The notes beneath the pieces were generated by a model. The model saw only the letters and a program-made list of their open reading frames with translations. It made no database searches and was not told the origin of the DNA. A program made the position numbers and the translations under genes. 64,000 nt of DNA from NCBI GenBank assembly GCA_024516035.1, contig CM044958.1:41440099-41504098 (forward strand). The letters are read 5' to 3'. Source of the DNA: Bactericera cockerelli (taxonomy: Eukaryota > Arthropoda > Insecta > Hemiptera > Triozidae). This document shows, one piece after another, positions 20,933-32,242 of the stretch (position 1 is its first letter; each line of letters opens with the position of its first letter).

Positions 20933-21454
20933 CTGAAAAGAGAAAAGTGAGATCATTTTTTTAGAGCAATGAATTAAAACCAGCAAAATATTCATCACAT
21001 TACACTCTATTTCTAGTGGTCTTTGAAACAAAGAAAAGCCTACATATGTATCCTATAAAATTTATCCTATAAAATATATATAAGACCTGTTTGACTGCTG
21101 GAGTAAAGGGACTTTTCAATCTTACCTCGGCAGTATAAACAAGGTATATTCTATTCTATGTATTGGTTACTGTATTTAGAACTATTGCATTCCAGCAAAA
21201 TATTCAGGGTTGGGTTAGAGCTTCAAGGAATATACTAGTAAGTTCCCGGAGCTCAGTTATTAAGTGGTCGCTCTCGTAATCTAGAAACCGCGGGTTCGAG
21301 TCCCAGTTGTGACAAGGAATAATTGAATTGATTAAATTTACAATGTAGTATAATTTTATTCTATCTAATGCGAGTCCCAAGTCCTTATCGGGTAGTCTAA
21401 ATAAGGAGGTATTCTTATTTAGACTATTTCAATGGTTGATTATCCTTATACAAT

Positions 21455-22986
21455 GGGGCTTTCCCACATTTTTTAAAAACCAATTATTCTTATTGTTTAG
21501 AACACGCTGATTCTATTGGTGACATCCATTTTCAGTTTAGGAAACGCAATCATTGAGAAAATTTCATCGGAAAATTCAAAACACCCTAATTTTCGCGGGC
21601 AGCCATTTTTGTTTTGATGACGTCAAAAGTATGTAAACAAAAAATTTGGAGTTTTGAAATACTACAGTTTCCATAGGTTTCTCATAGGTATCACTTCAAT
21701 GAAATTGTTTTTGGAGCCTTCAGTGAATGAAAAACAGTAATTAATTTGTTATAAATACTATCCTTGATACTATGGCTGACTATTACAAGAATTGTTTGTG
21801 GAACACGTTGTGAAAACAATGTGAAACACGGCGATTGAAAACGCGGTATTCTTTCTAGACTCCTCGAGTCTAGCTTGCCCATACTGCAGTCGCGACCTTG
21901 ATAATTTCTATTTTCGTTCTGTGAGAATTCAGGATTCGCGAAGTGTTCAAGAGTCCAGCATACTGTCTTGGTAGTACAAAACCGATTGCTACGAGTTAGG
22001 ATGCTGGACCTTTGAACACTTTGCAAATTCACGTTCCACTTTCACAGAAGACTGTTGATGTTGTTACTTATTGTTCACACTCCCAATTGTTGTTACTTAT
22101 TGTTCAAAATAGCCACTTGTATTCAATGTGAATCAATCACGAAGAAGTATTGTGTCCGTAATTGTTTTAAAACAAAAAAATGCAATACGAAGAAGATTTT
22201 CACTAGCGTCATATTCGATAGTCGGAAGTAAAAGAGCAATATAGAGATTCCTTTGATAAAATCTCTAGCCTATACGTATATAAATATGGCAAAGAACTTC
22301 TCATTCTTACTTAACCCAATAACCTTGTATAGTTCGCAATCCAATATTTTTCAACATACTCACTAAAGTTATCCTTAACAAATTTACTTTAGTCAGTAAA
22401 TTACCAATGATGAATTTTAAATTAAACCAAAGCGTTCACCAATCTATGTCCTAACCACGCTGGACGTTTCTTAACCAAAGCGATCGATTGGACGGCTGGC
22501 TGCACTTTAATTTGGTTTGCTAAAGTACGTCTGCAGCACGCGTGAAATAACTACACGCGTAAATTGAAGAAATTGGCCATTGTAAAAGTCCTTACTGCAG
22601 GTAGATTTCCACTGACAGCCTTTGCAATACTGTCATCTACTGACATTTTAGACATTGTTAGTTAACATTAAAATTTAAAAATACTGTATTAGAATTAAAA
22701 TTCACAAATTTATTACAGTTTTAAATCGACTCTTCACATTCAACGCTAATGTAATTCTAGACACAAAATTCAAATTAGCGTTTCAAAATTGTTTGTTTAC
22801 ATACTTTTGACGTCACAGCGTAGGCGACCAATCAGATTGCGTTATTTCAAGGAAGACTTTTGGAGAGCTTTTTCATCACTAAGGAATGACTTTTTTAATT
22901 TTTGGACATCAAAATCGTGTTCCTCGGGTCTTTTTACATTAGAATCAATCATTTGCTCGAAAAAAATAGTCATTTGGGAAAGCCCC
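21455..22986. mobile_element. 1,532-bp TIR element with AT flanks
   Basis: Perfect ends GGGGCTTTCCCA / TGGGAAAGCCCC. A second inverted block, TGACGTCAAAAGTATGTAAA and its inverse, lies at 21618-21649 and 22784-22815. Copy A lacks the insert (ttatacaatgagatttcag, about 10345-10366). AT lies on both flanks (21453-21454, 22987-22988), which would suit ISL2EU/PIF-type elements (tentative). The internal ORF at 21691-22032 matches nothing I know. A stem-loop lies near 21938-22022. Confidence 0.75.
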
Positions 22987-23058
22987 ATTATATTTCAGTA
23001 ATTATCATTGCTGTACATTGGTAAGTAAGGTACTAGTAAAAAAAAGGAAAGCACTTAC

Positions 23059-23082
23059 CGGGAGGACTTTCGGTTTTTTCTT
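23059..23082 (-). other. 24-nt micro-exon-like block (unit 3, acceptor lost)
   Basis: The donor GTAAGTGC is kept, but the acceptor AG is replaced by AA on the minus strand. Confidence 0.25.
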
Positions 23083-23259
23083 TTATTTAATCAGGAAATA
23101 ATTTGGATCAGAGAATCTATTTTTTTTTATTTAATTAAAGTTAGAAAAGCAAGACTGAGATTTTTCATCAAATTATAGTTGGGACTTTAATAGTCTTAAT
23201 CGGGCAGTATAAATAAGGCGATATTATTATTATAATTATTATAATAGTTGGCTTTTAAA

Positions 23260-23294
<35 letters not shown>

Positions 23295-23820
23295 GCATTT
23301 CTTTTATTAACTGGCTGTTTTTATTTTTCTGAACTTTTTTAAGATTGTCATATTGTTGGAATTGTCATATTGTTGGAATTGTCATATAGAGCAATGTATT
23401 AAAACCAGCAAATTATTCATCACATTAAATTATTTCTAGGGGTCTTTGCAAAAAAAATCTATGTACTGCGTACTTTATTTAGAACTATTGCATCCCAGCA
23501 AAATATTCAGGGTATGGTTAGAGCTTCAAGGAATATACAACAAGTTCCCGTAGCTCTATTATTATTGTTATTATCGTAATCTAGAGACCGCGGGTTCGAG
23601 TCCCAATTGTGACAAGGAATAATTGAATTGATTAAATTTACTATGTGGTATTATTAAATAATTATAATAATTAATAGGTAGAATTATTCTACCTAATGCG
23701 AGTCCATAAGTTATTAGTTTCATTTTAATTGTTGATTATCCTTAGGTATATGATGAAAACCTTTTCTTTGTCCTTACAGTTCCTTTTCGGTCCCGGTTAA
23801 CTGAATTTCCATACCTTGTA

Positions 23821-24205
23821 CACTGAGAAATTTTTTTATCGAGGACATTCTTGTTAGCTAGTAAGTTATCCTTATACGAGGATGATGGCGGGGTTATTGC
23901 CTATGGCGGGGTTATTGCCATAGGCAATAACCCCGCCATTTAGTTAGGACATTTATGTTTTCAAATATTTTCTATTCTTTTTCATTTTTATTGTATATAT
24001 TGTTTTTTTGATTTTTCACTGTTAAAATTATTATTTATATGTACATAATGTCCTTTTGTATATAATAAAGAATTATATAATAATAATAATAATAATAATC
24101 ATCCTTGTTAGCTAGTAAGTTATCCTTAAACGAGGATGAATCATCCTTGTTAGCTAGTAAGTTATCCTTAAGGATGAATGTCCTCGATAATTTTTTTTCT
24201 CAGTG
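23821..24205. mobile_element. 385-bp TIR element, TA target duplication
   Basis: The ends CACTGAGAAA and TTTCTCAGTG have arms extending to atcgaggacattc (about 28 bp). TA lies on both sides. The inside holds a perfect 37-bp palindrome at 23903-23939 (atggcggggttattgcc and inverse) and repeated ttagctagtaagttatcctt blocks. No coding capacity. Confidence 0.75.
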
Positions 24206-24290
24206 TAGGGTACAATAACCAAGATTTCAGTAATTATCATTGCTGTACATTGGTAAGTAAGGTACTATTAAAATATAGGAAAGCACTTAC

Positions 24291-24314
24291 CAGGAGGACT
24301 TTCGGTTTTTTCTT
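24291..24314 (-). other. 24-nt micro-exon-like block (unit 4)
   Basis: Acceptor ttag and donor GTAAGTGC are both present, with one internal change. Confidence 0.3.
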
Positions 24315-24943
24315 CTAATTAATCAGGAAATAATTTGGATCTGAGAGTCTATTTTTTTATTCAATTAAAGTTAGAAAAGCGAGACTGAGATTTTTCACCG
24401 AATAATAGTTGGCTTTAAAACATTTTTGTGCAATTCTTTTATTTACTAGCTGTTTTTATTATTCTCAACTTTTTTAAGATTGTCATATTGTTGTAATTGT
24501 CATATAGAGCAATGTATTAAAACCAGCAAAATATCCATCACATTAAATTATTACTAGGGGTCGGGTCGTTGCAAAAAAAAATCCATGTACTGCGTATTGT
24601 ATTTAGATTTTTTTCATCCCAGCAAAATATTCAGGGTTGGATTAGAGCTTCAAGGAATATACAAGTAAGTTCCCGAAGCTCAGTTATTAAATCGTCGTTC
24701 TCGTAATCTAGATACCGCGGGTTAGAGTCCCAGTTGGGACAAGGAATAATTGACTTGAATAAATTTACAATGTAGTATAATACTACCTAATGCGAGTCCC
24801 AAGTCCTTATCGGGTAGTATAAATAAGGAGATATTCTTAGTTTTAATTCAATGGTTGATTATCCTTATACAATGAGATTTCAGTAATTATCTTTGCTGTA
24901 CATTGGTAAGTAATTTACTAGTAAAAAATAGGAAAGCACTTAC

Positions 24944-24967
24944 CGGGAGGACTTTCGGTTCTTTCTT
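24944..24967 (-). other. 24-nt micro-exon-like block (unit 5)
   Basis: Acceptor ttag and donor GTAAGTGC are both present. Confidence 0.3.
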
Positions 24968-25202
24968 CTAATTAATCAGGAAATAATTTGGATCAGAGAG
25001 TCTATTTTTTTATTCAATTAAAATTAGAAAAGCGAGACTGAGATTTTTCACACAATAATAGTTGGCTTTAAAACATTTTTTTGGTATTTCTTTTATTTAT
25101 TGGCTGCTTTTATTGTTCTCAACTTTTTTAAGATTGTCATGTTGTTGTAATCTGGAGCTGTAGTTTCACTAAGGATGATGTTATCTACTCATACAAATAG
25201 TC

Positions 25203-25269
25203 ACGAGGTATGAGTGGACCCCGGATATCCAAGTACATAGTAGAACGTTTCTGCGCTGCCAGGAATCAA
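25203..25269 (-). repeat. tRNA-derived SINE, left half
   Basis: SINE of the 3499-3806 family, interrupted after ggaatcaaac. The SINE resumes at about 26355 (cccaggttactg). Confidence 0.65.
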
Positions 25270-25275
25270 ACGTTT

Positions 25276-25320
25276 CCGGGACTAAGAGGCGCAGAAAAAC
25301 GTTTCTGCGCCTCTTAGTCC
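25276..25320. repeat. Perfect hairpin, about 19-bp stem
   Basis: ggactaagaggcgcagaaa and its inverse surround a very short loop, at the left edge of the LTR element fragment. Confidence 0.8.
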
Positions 25321-25327
25321 AGGACAA

Positions 25328-25499
25328 ATAGTTTTAATAAAGCAGGACAATGTGCCACCCTTACCTACATTGGTCACTTGCTAAAGTAGTAGAGACTTAT
25401 CCTGGGAAGGACGGTGTTGCTCGCGTGGCTCTAGTTAAAACCCAAAAGGGTGAATTGAAGCGGCCAGTTAATAAACTGTGCCCCTTACCTTCGCAGTAG
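25328..25499 (+). pseudogene. BEL/Pao polyprotein C-terminus (DUF5641 region)
   Basis: IVLIKQDNVPPL in one frame is followed after a small frameshift by HWSLAKVVETYPGKDGVARV and RPVNKLCPLP, then a stop. This is the hallmark C-terminus of BEL/Pao Pol (DUF5641). All upstream domains are absent. About 380 bp downstream a purine tract and candidate 3' LTR follow, the expected order. Confidence 0.8.
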
Positions 25500-25876
25500 G
25501 TACTTACCTACTTATTGTTATGTTTCACATCATAATATGATGAGACTTGTAAATAAATTTTATTTTTTTTCGTGGTGGTAGCACTGGTGATTTGTTCAGG
25601 CAAGTTTCTATTTTTCTTAAGAGTACTTTGTTAAGGCAATTTTGATTTATTTTGTAGTTTTGATAAGTTCGATTTTATTTTATTTTGTAGTTTTGCTCAT
25701 GCAATTTCCTTTTTTTATTTTACATATAATCTTGTAGTTGTAGTTATCTATTGTTGCTAATTTACTGTTACTTTCTTTGTTCTTGATATTTTGCATTATT
25801 TGCTTTTAACCATTTTCATTTATTATTTGCATTGTTTTTGAATGGTTGAAATTGCACTCTTTCAAGGCTGGGGGGA

Positions 25877-26354
25877 TGTTCACGCCATGTGACTCCAGTT
25901 TGAATTGCCTCCAAACTTTCCCCGCGCATATCAATCGATCTCTACGCCCCTAACTGTTAGAGATAACACTTCGATATCAGATGATAGGCATATCATATGT
26001 TCTTACAAAGAAAGTCAGAAATTCGGTACAATAGATTGGGAACGACGATGTCTCGTTCAGATTGTAAAAACCAGTGGTCAGGGTACGTCTTCGCTCCTTC
26101 CTCAATCTACCCCCTTTGATCCACTTCTCAAGGCGTACGTAAGTACTTGGTACAAGTTCTCAAAGGTAAGACCTCCAATCTCATTTCGTAGTAGTAGTTT
26201 ATTCCTTCCTTTTATCTTTCCGTGTAAATTTAATACCTTTTAATACACCCTTCGTAGTAGCGTTATTGAACCAGTGGCCTTTTCTTCGTTAAACCCCAGT
26301 AACTGGGAAACTTAGGTCTTTTGGCTTCAAAGCCCCAGTTACTACATTAATTCA
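25877..26354 (+). mobile_element. BEL/Pao 3' LTR (truncated element)
   Basis: Follows the polypurine tract gctgggggga at about 25867-25876. It starts TGTTCACGCC and ends TTAATTCA, the point where the interrupted SINE resumes. Length about 478 bp. The 5' part of the element is missing. The ends are inferred from the SINE break and TG...CA, not from a second LTR. Confidence 0.6.
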
Positions 26355-26704
26355 CCCAGGTTACTGTGAGTGTACCGCTACTCGGCCACGGTGACTACTG
26401 CTCTTAAAAAAAGTTATCATTTTTGTGTTAATCACAATCGTAATATCATAACTACTCAAACTCGCTTTACTAAATATTTGCTTAACTTGGGATTTGAACC
26501 ACCAATTTCCAGTCCGTCGCCTTACCTGTCAAGTTACTGAGGTTGGTCACTGCAGATATTATCACAGGACTCATTATTATGACTAAGCTGAAGGTGTTGA
26601 GGAAGAGAGCAGAAGTGTTAATGGTCATCAGAAGTGTTGAGGGAGGTAGCACTTAGCAGAGGTGTTAATGGTCATCAGAAGTGTTGAATGAGGAAGTAGA
26701 GATG

Positions 26705-26746
26705 TTAATGGTCATCAGAAGTGTCACCCAGACAGTTGTCTGTAAG
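26705..26746 (-). pseudogene. Truncated GPATCH11-like exon end (copy B)
   Basis: Only the last 13 codons and stop remain (LTDNCLGDTSDDH). The Pro of NCPG reads Leu, and the acceptor and CIWC part are missing. Flanking repeats of the stop region are also present. It marks the breakpoint of the segmental duplication. Confidence 0.85.
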
Positions 26747-26754
26747 GAAAAATG

Positions 26755-27780
26755 ACTGAATTCCTCAGGGTATACATTGGAAGTCTTAGGACCACAGAGA
26801 TAAAAAACGTGTATTAATTCCGACCTAAAAGTGTTATAAGCTTATAAGTGACCAGAATCCTCAGGACCACTTTGATTGTTAACAAATATTTTTCACTACG
26901 CTTTCTTCTTAAGAAATTACTCCTTTTTCCTCACGAGTTATTTAACTACTCTACCAATTCCTGTTATACCTACGTGTGAATTTTTACCCTAATCATACCA
27001 TTTCAAGTGAACTCTTCTTGTACATTGTGTGCCTGGTATTGAAATTGACTTCTCAGATAGACTAACCATCCTGATAAGCTGATAACCGTTTTAAGACGTT
27101 TCTATTTTAAATAATTATATCATTGAGGCCCTTTCAAAATTGACAGCTAAGAAGAACGATGGAAAAGCGATGCTTGGAAATACAGAGAGAGGAAAAATTT
27201 CATTTATGCTATTCTCACTATGGCTTGTGTGTATGCAGGAAACCCACGTTAAAATCCAGACGAGGCAGAGAGTGGAATAATTACTTTATTCTACAATTTA
27301 TACCAAGGGTGGGATGGGGTTGGGGCCACGGTCCACTCATTCCTCATGAGGAAAAATGAGAATCTACAAATACCTAGTGGACATAGGTGTCAATAAAAGT
27401 ATGCTATCGGATTATCTGGTGAGTACAGGATATCCTTCAAGGCATAGTCAGTTCTGCAGGGGAACTCCAAGATTATCCAAAATAAATAAACACTACTTCA
27501 TAATTATATGTATGTAGAAAGAAACAGCTCACTGAGTTGAGTCATTTTATGCAGAATCACGTTGACATAAACCTGGCATTAGCTTTGTTTATACAAACGT
27601 GTTGATTACCTATTACCTAATGAGGAGTAGAAAGTAGGTGTGATTTTTTGCAATACAGGTCTGCTGTTTTATTCAATAGTGATGGAGGGCTCAGAGGGCT
27701 TTCACATCAATGTTTTGTGATCTTTGAACTTTTCAATAAATCATTTTTTTTCTTTTACATTTAATTTCAATCTATTCTTG
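26755..27780. other. Non-coding DNA
   Basis: No gene recognised. A fragment resembling the SINE 3' body (ggtccactcattcctcatga) lies at about 27328-27350. Confidence 0.5.
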
Positions 27781-27782
27781 AG

Positions 27783-28060
27783 TTTTTTTTTTTTTTTTTT
27801 TTTTTTTAAGTGGGGTTTTAACGTCGCTTTCAACTGCCATGGTCATATCACGACGGGGGTTTTACCCTCCATTCGCAGGAAACTCACAAACCTGCTACTC
27901 ACATTGACCTCACCCAGCCTGAGTGGGGCCGGGAAAAGCCAGCGTCACGAGCATTAGAATTTGAATGGTCACCCATCCAAGTCTTAACCTCGCTGGATGT
28001 CGCTTAACTTCGGTGTTCTGAAGGGAACCGGTGTATTCAACATGCCATCGACGCTGGCTG
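27783..28060 (-). repeat. 5S rRNA-derived SINE (SINE3-type)
   Basis: On the minus strand it opens with a 5S rRNA-like head (gatggcatgttgaatacacc, then accgaagttaagcgacatcc and acttggatgggtgacc, which include the internal promoter region). A unique middle follows, then ...cgacgttaaaaccccactt and a poly-A tail (plus-strand T run 27783-27807). It closely matches 57236-57503. Confidence 0.85.
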
Positions 28061-29551
28061 GCTTGAAATTTTTACTTTACATAGTTACAAACAAAATGGC
28101 TGAAACCGCGCATTTTCTGGCCGGTGAGGTTTTCTCCTGTGGCTGGCATCCTAGTTGGAGTTTTTAAAAAACCCTTCTGGGGCGTGCTAAGAACGGTTTT
28201 AAAAACGGTTTTCTTTCAATTCATTTGGTCGAGCTGTTCCGGTTTTTCTATTGATTATGAATGAATGAACGGAAATTGATTTTATAGATTAAGATACGTA
28301 ACGTAGAGATAATCTCCAGACGTGATACGAGTTCCAAGGACATCTAACACAAAAAATAGCTAATCTCGTCCTTGACAGAAAACTAGTGAGAGTACTGACT
28401 GTCTATCTTATCCGGGACCCGTCCTAGCTGTCACATCCAATATATTCATTTCCACCAGAGATGAGATAAGGAGGGGGAGAGTTACAAGACACTTTCCATT
28501 GTGTTAGGAAGTGCAGGGGTGGTAAGTAGGTAAGAGGAATCTAAGTAGCTATGACGTCACGTCTCTGAGGACGGGAGACTAAAACCTCCAAAGTCTGAGG
28601 ACGACGCAACAAGAGGACGGAGTAGACTTAAAGTTTCAATAAATAAACAATTTGAATAAAGTTTTCACCAAGAGTGAGGGAGTCAGGGAGAGGATGGAAG
28701 GGTTAAGAGCTTAACTTGTAGGATGCTAGGCTTTGCACGGGAAGACTAGACGCCTTGCCCTAATTGATTTTAACCCTGGTTGACTTGCGGTCGATGTATT
28801 ACTAGATTGCTATTGCACAAATAATTGTCACCTCAAATGATACTTACAGTTTGTTCTAAAACAGTGAATTGAATTCAATTGAATACTTTTATTTACTTGT
28901 ACAAGAATGATATTATAAACAATACATCTCCTATAAGCTAAGTCTAACTCAAGTAGTCCCTTGAGTTTGTCAAAAACCGGACCATGATTTTGTTTCAATT
29001 ACAACATACTTATTTCAAAGTTTATATTTTAGGAAAATGTCACAAGGATATGGAAGCAGTCCAGGACAAGTGTTGAGCGTACTCCTGCCGAGGTACTGGG
29101 AACAGGAAACTTTACCACAGCTATCAATAGTTTAGGATGTGAATGGATCAGTTCACAGATCAATATGATCAATTGATCACTCACCAATAGGTACAGGTGT
29201 GTGGTATTTGTTGAGTAAAGCTGGGTTAATATCATTCCTATATTCCTAACATGGGAAGTTCCATGGTAGGATTATGTCAAGGTAACAGTGAACCGGGGTG
29301 AGAGAAAAGGAGAGGAGAAATATTCGGTGAGGAGAGAGGAGGGAAAGGAGAGAAAGAAACTACCAAAACTTTTGTTCCGGTACCAGAGGAAAATATTCTT
29401 CTAGAGCAAAGTGTCTGCCGTGACTTTTTTCTCTGCTTGTTTTGAAAAGTTGGAGGCCGTTCTGATGTAGGAGTATAATCTTTATTGAAGTCTCTAGGAC
29501 ATTAGAGAGAGAAAACTTCTACTGCGGAGTTGACCTGCTCCACTTCAAAGG
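28061..29551. other. Non-coding DNA with a CRE-like site
   Basis: No gene seen. A TGACGTCA palindrome is at 28552-28559 in relatively GC-rich unique sequence. There is no evidence for a nearby transcription start. Confidence 0.4.
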
Positions 29552-29677
29552 CTAAGGGTCAACCTATAAAACAGGATAAATAAGCGTTTCAACCAATCAC
29601 AGCGCACTATAGCCTGACTTGAGGGACAGTCTGGCCTATCTTAAAAAATGTAATCCTGTATTATAATTCGGCCCTTA
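29552..29677. mobile_element. Short TIR element (MITE), family of 62401-62549
   Basis: Inverted ends ctaagggtcaacctataaaa / ttataattcggcccttag. Interior aaccaatcacagcgcactat matches the element at 62401-62549 in inverse. Confidence 0.6.
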
Positions 29678-30114
29678 GTAGGAAAAGTCTCCTCATACTC
29701 CTTATACCATTGCCAGACTTCGAATCAAGTGCCATTAAAAGGTCTAACGTTGGTTCACCTGATCCCTTGATTTCAAGAAAATATATCGTGTGATTCATGT
29801 GAAACCTGGTTATAATTTTTCAGACTCCTTATCTAACAGAAACTGAGGTTTGTTTTAATATTGCAAAAGTAATTTACATTATTTACATTATAACGTCTAC
29901 CCAGAGCAGAAAGTCTTCATTTTATGTCTTTACCAGGAAGGGTGGGGGTGGGGGTGTGGACTAGGGAAGGAGAGGAATGAAAGATACAGATGGAACTGCG
30001 TTTCACATTTCAACATGTCTCCAGTGAGTCTCATATCTTGTTCCTGCATTTCCCATCTTCGAGCTTCCTCCAACACCTCTCCCTGCTCTAGAAGTTGATA
30101 ATTAGTTTCATGCC

Positions 30115-30278
30115 CATCACCTTTTATCTCTCTGTCTCACCCGCTCTCCCTTTCTTTTGTGGGCACACACTCTGTCTTTCTCTCACACTCTCTATCTCTC
30201 CCTCTCGCTCTCCCTGTGTCTTCCCTTTAGTTATTTCTCTCTCTCCCTCGCTCTGTATTCCCTTTAGTTATTTCTATT

Positions 30279-30320
<42 letters not shown>
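30115..30320. repeat. CT-rich microsatellite
   Basis: Imperfect, then perfect (CT)n at about 30278-30317. The apparent reading frames are Ser/Leu or Arg/Glu low complexity. Confidence 0.9.
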
Positions 30321-32240
30321 TGTTTCTCTGTTGCATCCAAAACTCAACAGTTTTGGGTTGAATAAACGGAAAAGATAATTATAGACAAACTTGGGATGGT
30401 GAGAGAGGAAACTGTTGGATGGACAAAAAGAGGGACGGAAAAGCAAGAGAGATCCTGTTGCTGAAGAGTAATTTGAAACTGAACAGGAGGATAGGTTATA
30501 GAGAAATAGGATAGCTTATGTTTTACTATATGGAGGAAGGTGGTGAGAGTGTAAGAGAGAGAGAATATATTATGATTATAATATTATAGGAAAAGACAAA
30601 GTTGTTTTGTATTTAGGGAAGTAACAAGTGACAAAATTATCTTAATAGAGGTGGAAGGTAGAGTAAGGATTGAAGATAAGAAGTGAATAATCTAAGAGGA
30701 ACTAGATGCAAAAGGAGAAGTTTGAAGGAATGAATAACTATTTACCATAACTTTCAAAGATGGTTTCGGTTCGGCTGCATACTAGTTATGGCCCGAGGCA
30801 TGGCCTTATTTTTATATTTCCTAATCTTATTATCTTACACTACACAATGAGGCATTACCGAACATCGTATTACTTATTCAGTTTGATATAACTTATTCAA
30901 CTTGAGCTAGCGCAAGCTCCAAATCCACGCTACACTACTGCTAGATAGGTACCTACGTTACTTGTTATAAAATGGAATGGGTAAAACATAGAGTAATTTA
31001 TCATTAAATTTATTTACTGTGGGCATTCATAAGCCCAAAACATTCATATTATAATTTAGAAACTTCTGTATTCAACAATAACAATTACTAACCAAGCATA
31101 AAAACGCACCTACATCCTAATACTTATGATTTATTATTATAATTCAAAACAGACTAGATAGAATGCAAACTAAACATTGCAGCGGTTTTAATGCATGTGG
31201 TCCCACGGTCCCACAGATTTCTGAGATGCCAGTTTGAAAAAGTCAAAAAAAAAATTGACAACCGAATTATTTAAAGGAAAATTAGAAAAAATGAGGGCTA
31301 GGTATGAAAGTTTACCTAAAGACTAAAAATAAGAAGGAGATAGGGAAGAAATGAAAAGATGAATAGGTTGAACGTGCATACGAGTATACCTAATAGAAAT
31401 AGGTACCTACATTCAGAATGAAAGAAATGTAAAGAACATAAAAGAGTAAATGTATTTTTTTGGATTTCTCCCTTAGGCTACGAAACCAATATTGTGAAAA
31501 ATACTGTGATAAGATTAGATTGGTAATAGATGTTTTATAAGATTAGACTGTGTATACTTTGTTATGCAAAACTTGTCAGTGAGGACTAATAAGAATAAAC
31601 TAGAAAAATTAGGGGCAAAGAATTCTTCGTAAAGTAGATTTTAATTAAGACTAAATAAAAACAAGTAATGAAGAAATGAAAGCGAAAAATAAATAACTAT
31701 AATGAAAACGAATAGATCTGAAGAGATTAATCAAGTTGTATTACAAACAGATTGCTCTCCATCCGAAGCCTGTGGCAGAATTGTTCCACCACCATCAGAA
31801 GTAATATCGTTATCATCAGCTTGATTGTTATTCCAGCAAATGAATTAAAAACATAAACTAATACCAATGGAAAATATTTCTATTAGGTGTTTCGTGATTT
31901 GTTCGACTAGAAACAAAACTATGGAACTTGCAGCAGACTGGAAACGGATAGTTAGAATCAATGGGTATTTAAAGCACCACAGTAATAATGTTTATGTTAG
32001 CAATGACAATAATAGCAATGATACTCTTAATCATAATAAGCCATTGTTTATCTACGTTACCGTATATTTTATCCTTTAATCTTTTTGATTAGTTTCGTGG
32101 GAGCTTTATTTATACCCGTATTGTTTTTAAGTGTATCAGTGCTCTATCCGTCTACCTAGTTTAGACAAACCCTTGTGCTTGATTTGGCCAAATGTTTTAT
32201 TTTTTCTAATTGTAGAACTTAGTAAAATAGAATTTGTATA
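30321..32240. other. Non-coding AT-rich DNA
   Basis: I see no gene, TIR or LTR. Short ORFs (for example 31867-32079) show no family signature. Confidence 0.45.
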
Positions 32241-32242
32241 TA

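Larger units (their letters stand above)
21171..25160. repeat. Tandem units of about 0.6 kb (copy B, three starts)
   Basis: Unit starts near 21171, 23469 and 24597. Each has the tRNA-like segment, the gatttcagtaattatc block and the 24-nt block. Insertions at 21455-22986 and 23821-24205 interrupt them. Confidence 0.75.
12476..26746. repeat. Segmental duplication, copy B
   Basis: Collinear with copy A, but expanded by TIR elements (14300-14922, 15588-19562, 21455-22986, 23821-24205), an LTR element fragment (about 25270-26354) and extra tandem units. It begins with a 135-bp match to A (palindrome region), then an inverted piece. It ends abruptly inside the GPATCH11-like coding sequence. Confidence 0.85.

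Noticed and set aside
27239..27252. Extra copy of the GTMACCCACGTTAC motif
   Set aside because: Only about 11 bases match (aacccacgtta), far from the transposon and without other motif copies. Likely chance.
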